Assembly (NCBI GenBank): GCA_003945285.1
Contig: AP019005.1
Span: 1,936,001 to 2,000,000 of the forward strand
Source of the DNA: Hydrogenimonas sp.
GTDB taxonomy: Bacteria; Campylobacterota; Campylobacteria; Campylobacterales; Hydrogenimonadaceae
Direction of reading: 5' to 3'
Length of the DNA stretch: 64,000 bases
Under the pieces are notes generated by a model that was not told the DNA's origin, ran no database searches, and saw only the letters and a program-made list of their open reading frames with translations. Position numbers and translations under genes: made by a program. This document shows, in pieces, positions 26,347-34,238 of this stretch (position 1 is the first letter of the stretch; the number at the start of each line of letters is the position of its first letter).

Positions 26347-27597
26347 ATGAACAAAATCAAGATGAGTCTTGTAGCAGCACTGGCAGCGGCTGCAGCGACC
26401 ACAGGTGCGAACGCAGGTGCGCTCGACAACATCCTCAGCAACCCCAAGCTCGACATTGAGCTTCGCCCGAGATACGAGGCGGTAGATGACAGCGTAAAGA
26501 AAGAGGCGAGCGCGCTTACGGTTAGAACCGCCATAGGCGTACAGGCGGGACTCCTCGGAGTTGACGGGCTCAACACCCAACTGCAGGCTATGAGCGTAGA
26601 CCACTTCGGACTGGTAAATGACTATAATGGAGTCACATCCGGTGATGCAACGTATGCAACCATAGCAGATCCTGCACAGACACGCATGACTCAAGCTAAC
26701 ATCTCCTACAGCGCAAACGGCTTTACAGGGATCGTAGGACGCAAGATGGTAGTTCTGGACAACGCCCGATTCATCGGTAACGTCGGCTGGAGACAGATGC
26801 CGCAGACTTACGACCTGGCTGCCGGTATCTACAACGGTATAGAGAACCTCAGCCTCCTGGCAGCATATGTAACCAGAGTAAACAGAGTTGTCGAAAGCAC
26901 TGTCGACACCGGAAGTGTACTGCTTCATGCAAGCTATAAAGTGATGCCTGAACTGACGGTTACAGCATACGACTATATGATTCAAAACTATGCAGACCAT
27001 ATCGGTGTAAGAGCTACAGGCAAAGTCAACCTGGAAGGTGTGGGCTTGAAATATGAGGCGGAGTATGCAGTACAGAACGATCCGACAATGGATGACGCAA
27101 ACGATCCGATTCTAGCAAACGCAACCAACACATCTATCACGCAGGATGCAAGCTACTATAAACTTGCACTCGACGCTTCTATGAACGGCTTCACCGTAGG
27201 TGCGGGATATGAGGTCCTGAGCGATAAAGGAAATGGAGCAGATCCTTTCTTCACTCCTCTTGCCACGCTCCACGCCATGAACGGCTGGGCGGATGTTTTC
27301 CTCGGCGGCACTCCGGATGAGGGTCTGGTAGATATGACTCTCAAGCTCGGCTACAATGCAGGCGAGTACGGTAAAATCGTAGGTATCTACCACAACTTCA
27401 CAAGTGATGTAAACAACGCTGCAGGCCAGGATGACCTCGGGTCAGAAGTAGATGTAGCCTATAACGTAAAAGTTGCAAAGGGTCTCGGACTCCTTCTCAA
27501 AGGCGCATGGTACACTGCAGGCGATGCATCTTTCGGCAAAAACGATGTAACCAAGTACTGGGTACAGCTCGACTACAAATTCCACGCAGAGCTCTAA
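26347..27597 (+). CDS. Outer-membrane porin-like beta-barrel protein
   Basis: A Sec signal peptide (MNKIKMSLVAALAAAAATTGANA, cleaved near residue 23) leads into a protein rich in alternating strand patterns and aromatic girdle residues. It ends in a strand, VQLDYKFHAEL, as outer-membrane barrels do. The mature start LDNILSNPKLDIELRPRYEAVDD resembles major porins of marine Campylobacterota. Cargo cannot be deduced. GGGAGTAAGT precedes the ATG, and a strong hairpin follows the stop. Confidence 0.8.
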   Translation: MNKIKMSLVAALAAAAATTGANAGALDNILSNPKLDIELRPRYEAVDDSVKKEASALTVRTAIGVQAGLLGVDGLNTQLQAMSVDHFGLVNDYNGVTSGDATYATIADPAQTRMTQANISYSANGFTGIVGRKMVVLDNARFIGNVGWRQMPQTYDLAAGIYNGIENLSLLAAYVTRVNRVVESTVDTGSVLLHASYKVMPELTVTAYDYMIQNYADHIGVRATGKVNLEGVGLKYEAEYAVQNDPTMDDANDPILANATNTSITQDASYYKLALDASMNGFTVGAGYEVLSDKGNGADPFFTPLATLHAMNGWADVFLGGTPDEGLVDMTLKLGYNAGEYGKIVGIYHNFTSDVNNAAGQDDLGSEVDVAYNVKVAKGLGLLLKGAWYTAGDASFGKNDVTKYWVQLDYKFHAEL

Positions 27598-27610
27598 TCT
27601 GCGCACACCT

Positions 27611-27640
27611 CTCTGCCGCATGAAGCGGCAGAGTCTCTTC
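27611..27640 (+). terminator. Terminator after the porin gene
   Basis: CTCTGCCGC-ATGAA-GCGGCAGAG is a perfect 9-bp stem 14 bases after the stop codon, followed by TCTCTTC. The downstream tract is only moderately T-rich. Confidence 0.65.
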
Positions 27641-27732
27641 GTACCGCCTCTTTTCTCCTACTCCTTGGGGCGGTACACCTATTTCTCTCTTTTTTTGCTA
27701 CAATCTACATAACCTGACTACGGAGTATGAAA

Positions 27733-27942
27733 ATGGGCGGATGGACATGCTCGCATCAAATTGGCAATATATGCGATCTTCTCGACAAAGCGTGCGAACC
27801 GGGCACAAAAGGGTGCACGCTCTACGGCAAAGCTCTCTTTTCAGACCCCTCCACACCTTCGAACGAGGCGGTTGAGAGACGCGAAGAGATGCAGAGAAAA
27901 AAGGAGATGGAAGAGCTTATTAAAACCCAAATCTCGAAATAG
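27733..27942 (+). CDS. Small cysteine-containing protein, function unknown
   Basis: A 69-residue protein (71 from the alternative ATG at 27727). It starts MGGWTCSHQIGNICDLLDKACEPGTKGCTLYGK, with four cysteines in about 24 residues, a possible metal site. The remainder is a charged helix (ERREEMQRKKEMEELIKT). I do not recognise the family. The last three codons and the TAG stop are part of the family-2 mobile element at 27926. With the element and one duplicated 5-mer removed, the frame would end ELIKRAKSGF, slightly longer than now. Confidence 0.68.
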   Translation: MGGWTCSHQIGNICDLLDKACEPGTKGCTLYGKALFSDPSTPSNEAVERREEMQRKKEMEELIKTQISK

Positions 27943-28088
27943 AGATAGAAGAACTCGTCACGATCATTGCAGCCATGCACTTCCGGGAAAATCATCGACG
28001 CACCTGACGGGTGCGCCTCAAATTTTCCCGAAACCGCCTGGCCACAAGCATCGCAACGATTTCAAACTATTCTATTTCGGGATTAGGG
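27926..28088 (-). mobile_element. Family-2 palindromic MITE-like element, complete copy B
   Basis: A 163-bp block with ends CCCAAATCTCGAAATAGA and, inverted, CCCTAATCCCGAAATAGA. It is flanked by TAAAA at 27921-27925 and TAAAA at 28089-28093, a 5-bp direct duplication. Inside lie inverted arms around GACGCACC-TGAC-GGGTGCG. It is the longest of four related copies and carries no reading frame of its own. It lies between the small cysteine-containing gene and tRNA-Arg. Confidence 0.83.
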
Positions 28089-28139
28089 TAAAAGGGCAAA
28101 ATCCGGTTTTTAGTTTTATGATTGTTTCTGAAGTGCAGA

Positions 28140-28216
28140 TGGCGCGCCCGGCACGATTCGAACGTGCGACCGCTGGTACCGCAAACCAGTGCTCTATCCA
28201 GCTGAGCTACGGGCGC
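28140..28216 (-). tRNA. tRNA-Arg (anticodon GCG)
   Basis: A 77-nt cloverleaf with encoded CCA. The acceptor stem GCGCCCG/CGGGCGC is perfect, the D stem is GCTC/GAGC with loop AGCTGGATA (A20 is the arginine identity base), the anticodon stem is CTGGT/ACCAG with loop TTGCGGT, and the T arm is GCACG-TTCGAAT-CGTGC. The anticodon reads CGC and CGU. Most bacteria use ACG (deaminated to ICG) for these codons, so GCG is unusual. A TATAAT box lies upstream. Confidence 0.95.
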
Positions 28217-28236
28217 CTTTGTGGTTGTGGACGGGA

Positions 28237-28242
28237 ATTATA
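28237..28242 (-). promoter_or_regulatory. -10 element of tRNA-Arg
   Basis: TATAAT on the minus strand, 20 bases before the mature tRNA 5' end, preceded by a pyrimidine/AT-rich stretch. Confidence 0.6.
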
Positions 28243-28281
28243 CACTTTTTCTTCATATATTTCAACCCCGGAATGCGGCTT

Positions 28282-29001
28282 TTACACTCTTTTGCGCAGT
28301 AGGTGCATCGGTCCGAAAAGTTCATGGGCTTTGGGGTTCAGAACGAATGTGTGGTTGTAGGGATGCTCCAGTGTTATCTGCTCGAATTTCCCGGCTTCGG
28401 GAATCCTCTCTATCTCCTTCGCGATGGAACCGAAAAGTATCAGTTTCGTATCTTTGTCGATATGGCGAAGGAGTGTCGCCATAAACGGCCGCCACTCCTT
28501 CGCATGGCGCCTGGATGACTTTTTGTCCTCGAAAAGTAGTGCGGCGTTGAGCAGCAGTACCCCTTCCGATTCGAAATTCTCCCTAAGTTCGGCCACACTC
28601 TCTATCAGGTCGCTGCGGTCAACCCGGGCCACGGCCTCCTGTGAAAGGTCATCCTCTCCCAGCCTCCCTTCGGCGACCAGCGCCATCTTCACGAAGTTGC
28701 GAAGGCTTGTGGCCCTGTTGACGCTTTTATGAAGTCCCGTCGGAGAGAATATGCCCTCAACCGCGCCGTCTATAAAGGCGTACCCGGTTGCCGACTCGGC
28801 CCGGGGATACGGGTCCTGTCCGAAAAGGATATAGCGCAGAGAAGATTTCGGAAGGGTTTTGAATGCGTTGAAAATATCGCAACGTCTCGGGATATAGCTC
28901 CCTTTTTCAACAAAATCCCTGTACTCCGGGGAGAGGGCCGCATACGACTCCTCCAGAGCCTCCCGCCACTGCGGGTCCACATCGAACAGCGCGGCTCTCA
29001 T
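28282..29001 (-). CDS. ung: Uracil-DNA glycosylase
   Basis: Removes uracil from DNA as the first step of base excision repair. The 239 residues have the water-activating loop GQDPYPRAESATGYAF (catalytic Asp in GQDPYP) and the DNA-intercalation region LEHPYNHTF near the C-terminus, which replaces the more common HPSPLS. It is therefore a divergent family-1-like enzyme, and assignment to classical Ung is less certain than the glycosylase fold. Last gene of a four-gene run, overlapping its neighbour by 4 bases. Confidence 0.82.
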   Translation of the reverse strand: MRAALFDVDPQWREALEESYAALSPEYRDFVEKGSYIPRRCDIFNAFKTLPKSSLRYILFGQDPYPRAESATGYAFIDGAVEGIFSPTGLHKSVNRATSLRNFVKMALVAEGRLGEDDLSQEAVARVDRSDLIESVAELRENFESEGVLLLNAALLFEDKKSSRRHAKEWRPFMATLLRHIDKDTKLILFGSIAKEIERIPEAGKFEQITLEHPYNHTFVLNPKAHELFGPMHLLRKRV

Positions 29002-29513
29002 TGGAACCTGTTCAGCTTCGAAAATTTCAAGACCAGCTCCACCTCTCCCTTGCCGAGCCGCAGTTGCTTCGCGATACTTCCGGAGTCCATCCCCTGCGCA
29101 TGGAGCTGTAGAATCTTCTGCTCATCCGGTGCCGAATGCTCATTTGCGAAGAGAGCTTGCCGAATCTTGGCATCGATTCTCTCGACCCTCTCCTGAAGCT
29201 GCTCGACCTTTTCCATCTGCCTGCGGATATCCTCCGCTTCCAGCATGTAAGGCTTCAACCTGCTCTCGACAATCTGCTCGAGCGGCTCGGACTGTTCCCG
29301 GTTTTCGGCAACGTCGGAGTATTTTTCGTCCAGCCTCTTCTCTACGGCTTCGATCTCTTTGGATATTTTGAAAATCTCCCTGTTCAGACCGTCCATTCCA
29401 GCCTCCATCATGGAGAGTTTTCTGGATGTCTCCCTCTCTTTCAGGGCGATGTAGAGCACCATAATGAGCATCACACCGGCAAGTGCCGCTATCATCAACA
29501 GAGTCTCATTCAC
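28998..29513 (-). CDS. Membrane-anchored coiled-coil protein with C-terminal HTH-like segment
   Basis: One N-terminal membrane helix (about residues 4-24) leads into a long coiled coil (30-120, heavy in Glu, Lys and Arg). The C-terminal segment, about 130-165, KILQLHAQGMDSGSIAKQLRLGKGEVELVLKFSKL, looks like a helix-turn-helix of the kind found in small Campylobacterota membrane proteins of unknown role. There is no enzymatic motif. It overlaps the genes on both sides by 4 bases, so it is co-translated with them. Confidence 0.72.
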   Translation of the reverse strand: MNETLLMIAALAGVMLIMVLYIALKERETSRKLSMMEAGMDGLNREIFKISKEIEAVEKRLDEKYSDVAENREQSEPLEQIVESRLKPYMLEAEDIRRQMEKVEQLQERVERIDAKIRQALFANEHSAPDEQKILQLHAQGMDSGSIAKQLRLGKGEVELVLKFSKLNRFQ

Positions 29514-30031
29514 TTTCTTTTCATCTCCCGTATCATGATACGCTCACGCGCCGTTACATAGCTGTTCCACTCCTTGATGTCCCGCTCGTGCATACGCACT
29601 ATCTTTGCAAGATTGGTATCGAGTGCATCGAACCAGACGGCAACGTCTCTTTTCGGGAAAACCGGCATCGCTATACGGCCGTAGTAGCGCTTCTTCGGCT
29701 CCAGCAGCGGTTGAGAAAGCCTGAAGTGCTCAAAACCTATCGACTCTATATGTCCGTGAAAGGCCAAAGGTATCCGTTTGGGCTCCTCGTTTTTGACGAT
29801 CTGCGTAAGCTGATCTACCTTGCGGTGGAGCTCTACGATAAGATTGAGAAGTACAGGGTCTGTATCGCGCGTCTCTCCTCGGGCCTTCGCTATTTTGAGC
29901 CACTGCCCTATCGGGTCCTCATCCGTTTCACTCAGGCGCTGGAACTCTCTCTCGAACTCCTCCGGACTCTTCTCGCCGAGATCGAAATCTATCTCCAGCG
30001 GAGCGGTAACGAGCCTGACATTCGTACTCAC
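29510..30031 (-). CDS. Hypothetical protein, possibly PilZ-like
   Basis: A 173-residue soluble protein without signal or membrane segment. An acidic helical N-terminal half (DFDLGEKSPEEFEREFQRLSETD) is followed by a beta-rich stretch, IPLAFHGHIESIGFEHFRLSQPLLEPKKRYYGRIAMPVFPKRDVAVWFDAL, reminiscent of PilZ-type barrels but without the RxxxR and DxSxxG c-di-GMP signature. The C-terminus is a basic helix. The function is unknown. It overlaps the prenyltransferase gene by 4 bases. Confidence 0.68.
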   Translation of the reverse strand: MSTNVRLVTAPLEIDFDLGEKSPEEFEREFQRLSETDEDPIGQWLKIAKARGETRDTDPVLLNLIVELHRKVDQLTQIVKNEEPKRIPLAFHGHIESIGFEHFRLSQPLLEPKKRYYGRIAMPVFPKRDVAVWFDALDTNLAKIVRMHERDIKEWNSYVTARERIMIREMKRK

Positions 30032-30885
30032 GACGCACTCCTGTCTATCGCTATGAGCAGAAGATATACGAAACCGAGATATCCGTTGACGGTAAAGAAG
30101 GCGCGGTCAATCTTGGTGAAATCCCTGCCCACCAGTCTATGTTCGTAGGTCAGCATCGCCGCAGCCGCGGCAACCGCAACCCATGCGAAAAAACCGAGCC
30201 CTGCCGCAGCGGTGAAAAATGCCCAGAAGAGGAGCGCTACACCGTGAAATATTTTCGCGAGAAACATCGTGCAGTCGCTTCCGTATCTCGAAGGAATCGA
30301 AAAGAGCCCCGCCTCTTTGTCGAACTCCATATCCTGAAGGGAGTATAACAGATCAAATCCGGCCACCCAGAAGGTCACACCGGCGGCAAGCATGAGAGAC
30401 CACATCGGTATGGCACCATCTACGGCAACGACACCCGCAACGGGCGCAAGCCCCAGGGAGATACCCAGAACTATATGCGCCGTCTCCGAGAAGCGTTTGA
30501 ACCAGGAGTAGCCGCCCAATATAGCGAGAATCGGGAAAGAGAGTATGAAAGCGAGACTGTTTATGGCGTAGGCGGTCGCTATGAATACCAGTGCGTTTAC
30601 TGCGATGAGCAGCCGCATCTGCGGGGCGGAAAAGCGGCCGTCCACACTCGGGCGGCTCTTTGTCCTGGGATTCAGGGCATCTATGTCGCGGTCCAGATAG
30701 CGGTTCACGAGCATCGCGAAGTTTCTGGCACTCACCGCGGCAAGAACGCCCAGCAGCAGCAGGCGCCACCCGAACCAGCCGTCGGCAGCCACTATCATCG
30801 CTATGAAAATAAAGGGGAGCGAAAATACCGAATGCTGGAACATTATGAGTTCGTTGAAATCTCTATACCACCGACGAAGCGACAA
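30028..30885 (-). CDS. mqnP: UbiA-family prenyltransferase, probably MqnP
   Basis: An integral membrane prenyltransferase with the first Asp-rich motif NRYLDRDIDALNPRTKSRP and a second one in LLYSLQDMEFDKEAGLFSIPSRYG, spread over about eight membrane helices in 285 residues. UbiA proteins attach the isoprenoid tail to an aromatic acid. Campylobacterota make menaquinone by the futalosine route, where this enzyme is MqnP, so the substrate is assigned by inference. The start is TTG. First gene of the four-gene run ending in ung. Confidence 0.85.
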   Translation of the reverse strand: MSLRRWYRDFNELIMFQHSVFSLPFIFIAMIVAADGWFGWRLLLLGVLAAVSARNFAMLVNRYLDRDIDALNPRTKSRPSVDGRFSAPQMRLLIAVNALVFIATAYAINSLAFILSFPILAILGGYSWFKRFSETAHIVLGISLGLAPVAGVVAVDGAIPMWSLMLAAGVTFWVAGFDLLYSLQDMEFDKEAGLFSIPSRYGSDCTMFLAKIFHGVALLFWAFFTAAAGLGFFAWVAVAAAAAMLTYEHRLVGRDFTKIDRAFFTVNGYLGFVYLLLIAIDRSAS

Positions 30886-30926
30886 TTTAGACCCTTTTTG
30901 GTTAAGATTTTATCATAAAGTTGATG

Positions 30927-30932
30927 TATAAT
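30927..30932 (+). promoter_or_regulatory. -10 element directly before miaA
   Basis: A consensus TATAAT ends 7 bases before the ATG of MKIVAILG. The usual distance would put transcription start on the A of the ATG itself, that is, a leaderless mRNA. Confidence 0.5.
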
Positions 30933-30938
30933 TCCTTC

Positions 30939-31838
30939 ATGAAAATCGTTGCGATACTCGGCCCTACCGCATCCGGCAAGAGCGATCTCTCCATAAGGCT
31001 CGCCTCCCGGCACAATGCCGTCATACTCTCGCTCGACTCCCTGAGCCTCTACCGTAAGATAGATATCGCCTCCGCAAAGCCCTCTGCCGAGGAGAGGGGC
31101 GGTGTCGTCCATTTCGGGATAGATACGATATCGGTAGACGAACACTTCAGCGTTTCACTCTTTGCCGAACTCTTCAAGGAGGCCCGTGAGTATGCCGAAA
31201 AGAGAGAAAAAGATCTGATAATCGTAGGGGGGACAGGCTTCTACCTCAAGATTCTTATGGAGGGCCTCTCACCTCTGCCCCCTCTTACGGAAGAGATGAG
31301 AGAGCGCCTCGCATACGACATGAGAGATCCCGAAAGGGCCTACAAAACCCTGCTGGATATTGACCGCCGATATGCGGAGTCGATATCCTCATCGGACAGA
31401 TACCGCATAGAGAAGGGGCTGCAGGTATACTTCGCATCCGGCATGAGGCCGACCGACTACTTCCTCTCCAACCCGCCGAAGCCCCTGCTGAAAAACCTCC
31501 ACCTCTATGAGATAGCGGTGGATAGAGAGGTGCTCGGCGAGAGGATTGCGGCGAGAACGGAAAAGATGTTCAAAGCGGGTCTCGTGGATGAAGTGGCGGA
31601 GCTGGAGTATCTCTACACAAGGGCTCCAAACCCCATGAAAGCGATCGGCATCAAAGAGATTCTGGACTATTTCGACGCCAAGGTTACGCTACGGGAGGCG
31701 AAAGAGAGAATCGTAATACATACACGTCAGCTCGCAAAGCGTCAGCAGACTTTCAACAGAACGCAGTTTCCGCCCCACCCCCTGCTTCAGGCGGATCGGC
31801 TGGAGACGGAGATCTCCTCTCTACTGCTGCAGCGGTAG
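30939..31838 (+). CDS. miaA: tRNA dimethylallyltransferase
   Basis: Adds a dimethylallyl group to A37 of tRNAs reading UNN codons. The 299 residues begin MKIVAILGPTASGKSDLS (P-loop at 8-15), then LSLDSLSLYRKIDIASAKPS, IIVGGTGFYLKIL, and the C-terminal MKAIGIKEILDYF and TRQLAKRQQTFNR. The start is chosen at the family's usual MKIV. In-frame TTG and ATG codons 18 and 15 bases upstream overlap the -10 box. The 3' end overlaps the convergent pflA gene by 18 bases. Confidence 0.95.
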   Translation: MKIVAILGPTASGKSDLSIRLASRHNAVILSLDSLSLYRKIDIASAKPSAEERGGVVHFGIDTISVDEHFSVSLFAELFKEAREYAEKREKDLIIVGGTGFYLKILMEGLSPLPPLTEEMRERLAYDMRDPERAYKTLLDIDRRYAESISSSDRYRIEKGLQVYFASGMRPTDYFLSNPPKPLLKNLHLYEIAVDREVLGERIAARTEKMFKAGLVDEVAELEYLYTRAPNPMKAIGIKEILDYFDAKVTLREAKERIVIHTRQLAKRQQTFNRTQFPPHPLLQADRLETEISSLLLQR

Positions 31839-34196
31839 AGCCTCTTCACACAGCCTCTTCCATGCCCCGCCGTTCTTCACCTTCGAACACTCTTTGAAGC
31901 TCTTGCCCGCCTCGGCGGTTTCTCCTGAGCTTTCATAGAGTGTACCCAGTTCGTAGAGCCATCTCGCCCTCTTCTCACCCTCCAGGTCCAGATCACGCAT
32001 AGACTCCGCAAGCTTCAAAGCTTCGGATATTCTGCCCTCTTTTTTGTAGAGTCTCATAAGCTCGAACTCCGCCCAGGGAGAGTAGGGGTGGCTTCTCTTC
32101 AGATTCTGAAGCTCTATGATCTTCTGCAGCATCCATCTTTGCTGAAGGGTATCGGACTCCCTTTTGGCCGCATCGTATCCGGCTTTGTATACCTCCACCA
32201 TGCGAATGTCGTCACCATACCGTTTGGACATCTTTTTGACCAGTGAAACCGCCTCGGCATACCTCCCTTCGGCAAAGAGAGCCTTTACCCTGTCCCACTC
32301 GTAGGTCGGGCATACCGACGCAGCCCCTCTACCGGCAAGAGAAAGCAGGTCCTCCGACGCCTTTACAGCATCCGAAAAACGCTCTGAGAGAACCAGTACG
32401 TGCAGAGTCCGGCACAGCCACGACTCACGCTCTCGGCTCTTTTTGTCGTGAAGATGCCTCTTCGCAATCCGTAGTGCATCGTCGTAGCGGGCATACTTTT
32501 CATAACATCCGAAGATGAACTCCTCCTGCCCTCTTTTCACCTCCACACCGTATCTCTCCACCGTCTCTACGGCGCTCTTGCACTCTTTCGCTTCGACGCT
32601 ACGTTCAAAAAGAGCCTCGGCTGCACTCTTCAGACTTCTTTGGGCCTCCTCTTTGACCTTTTCGTCGTCTATCTTCTCGATAAGAGGAGCCAGCTTCAGC
32701 ACCTCCTCATACCTCTTCAGGGCGAGCAGCACTCTCGCTTTCGCCGCCAGCGCCTTGTCGGCTATGGGACCTCCCCTGTAGTCTCGCATCAAGCTCTCGA
32801 ACTTCTCAAGCGCCTGCGTAGCGTTGCCTTCATTACCGGTAACGAAGAGGGCATCCAGGCTCTTTTTTGCCTCGTCGCTGAATTCGCCGTAGGCGAACTC
32901 GTCGAGGTATCGCTCGTACCACTCTATCGCCTCTTTTATATCCCCTTTTTCGTCATACCATTCGGCAATCTCGAAGATAATCCGCTCATAGAGATCATCG
33001 AGCTTTTTTAGTCTATTCAGCAGGGCTTTGTCTATCTCTATCGCAAGATCGAACACTTTGCGGGCGGCAAGCTGTTTTGCAATCTCGTGAGCATCCTCTT
33101 TGTCTTTGAGTATGAATCCCGGATTCTTCTCCCATATCTTGCGGATATACTCGACACCCTTTTCGGTCTTACCCATATCGAGATAGCGTATTGCGAGCTT
33201 GTAGGCGGCCAGCGAAGCGATATCGAGCTCTTTGGTACCGTAGTAGGCTTCGAGATATCTCTTTATCGCCTCTTTTGTCTTTCCGTTTATGTAGAGCTGG
33301 TCACCCAGGTATATCAGCCCCAGGTCGGCGAACCTGTCCCCTTTGTGCTCCTCTATCAGGCGGTCGAAGAAGTAGTTAGCATCGCTCTCGAACCCCGTCG
33401 CGCTGTAAACCCTTGCAAGAATAAGCAGCACCTCCGGAAGATACTCGTCGGAGGTATATCTTTTGATAAATCTCTTACCCAGTTTGATGATCTCCTCCGC
33501 ATGCTCCTTCATATCCTGCTGCGCAAGCGACTTGATTCTGTAGCGCAGAAAGTCACTTGCGAAGATCGAGTCGGGGTGAGCCTCCAGCGCCTCGGTGGCA
33601 AGATCGTAGGCCCTTTTGTATTTTCCCGCTCTGAAGGCCTCTTTCACGGAAATGAAGCGCTCCACGTCTCGGTTGTTCTTCATGAAAACCGGGTTTCCGT
33701 TTATATCAACGGCACCGACCGTGGGAATAGCATACTCTTTAAGATCGAGCGGGAAGATTATGGACTCTTCGAACCGCTCCCTCATGCCCAGATAGGGCGG
33801 CTCGTCCGTATATCCAAGAACCATCCAGTGTCTATAGCTTCTCTTTTGTAGAGACGGCAAAATCCCGTTTTCATGCAACGGAGGCGGAAGCGGGAAGAGC
33901 GAACCTCTCTTTTTCAAGGCTATACGGCACAGGAACTCCCCTTTTCTCTTCTTGAAAGATATATTGAAAAAGTCGTTTCCGATGTCCTGAAGCTCCGATT
34001 CGGGCATCTTGTCGAATCTGCAGAGATATACGGGGGGCATATCATACTCCCCTTTCTCCTCTGAGCATTCAAAGGGGTTTTTGTCCTCTATATGAAGTAT
34101 TGCAAAGGGGTGCCCTTTTTCGATCCCCCGTTTTATATCGATTGTCAACGCGTTGAGGGAGAGGGCAAGGAAGGCAAGAGAGAGCAATAGCCGCAA
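31821..34196 (-). CDS. pflA: PflA, periplasmic flagellar motor disk protein
   Basis: A 791-residue exported protein with signal peptide MRLLLSLAFLALSLNA, a beta-rich N-terminal part, and a long solenoid of TPR-like helical repeats from about residue 180 to the end. Length and layout match Campylobacter PflA, which builds the medial disk needed for stator assembly and motility. Position straight after nuoN is also the Campylobacter arrangement. The start is TTG, with GAGAGGAG 12 bases before it. It probably shares the nuo transcript (42-base gap). Confidence 0.85.
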   Translation of the reverse strand: MRLLLSLAFLALSLNALTIDIKRGIEKGHPFAILHIEDKNPFECSEEKGEYDMPPVYLCRFDKMPESELQDIGNDFFNISFKKRKGEFLCRIALKKRGSLFPLPPPLHENGILPSLQKRSYRHWMVLGYTDEPPYLGMRERFEESIIFPLDLKEYAIPTVGAVDINGNPVFMKNNRDVERFISVKEAFRAGKYKRAYDLATEALEAHPDSIFASDFLRYRIKSLAQQDMKEHAEEIIKLGKRFIKRYTSDEYLPEVLLILARVYSATGFESDANYFFDRLIEEHKGDRFADLGLIYLGDQLYINGKTKEAIKRYLEAYYGTKELDIASLAAYKLAIRYLDMGKTEKGVEYIRKIWEKNPGFILKDKEDAHEIAKQLAARKVFDLAIEIDKALLNRLKKLDDLYERIIFEIAEWYDEKGDIKEAIEWYERYLDEFAYGEFSDEAKKSLDALFVTGNEGNATQALEKFESLMRDYRGGPIADKALAAKARVLLALKRYEEVLKLAPLIEKIDDEKVKEEAQRSLKSAAEALFERSVEAKECKSAVETVERYGVEVKRGQEEFIFGCYEKYARYDDALRIAKRHLHDKKSRERESWLCRTLHVLVLSERFSDAVKASEDLLSLAGRGAASVCPTYEWDRVKALFAEGRYAEAVSLVKKMSKRYGDDIRMVEVYKAGYDAAKRESDTLQQRWMLQKIIELQNLKRSHPYSPWAEFELMRLYKKEGRISEALKLAESMRDLDLEGEKRARWLYELGTLYESSGETAEAGKSFKECSKVKNGGAWKRLCEEALPLQQ

Positions 34197-34238
34197 GCTG
34201 ATGAATAACTCCTCTCTATCTGAAAAGGGCTCAGCAGC

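Noticed and set aside
28089..28140. Genomic-island attachment site next to tRNA-Arg
   Set aside because: No partial duplicate of the tRNA 3' end and no integrase gene were found nearby.
27761..28360. 199-codon open frame on the plus strand
   Set aside because: It runs across the small cysteine-containing gene in another frame, the family-2 element and the tRNA-Arg gene, so it cannot be a protein gene.
33087..33851. 254-codon open frame on the plus strand
   Set aside because: It is antisense to the helical repeats of pflA; no recognisable domain or start signal.
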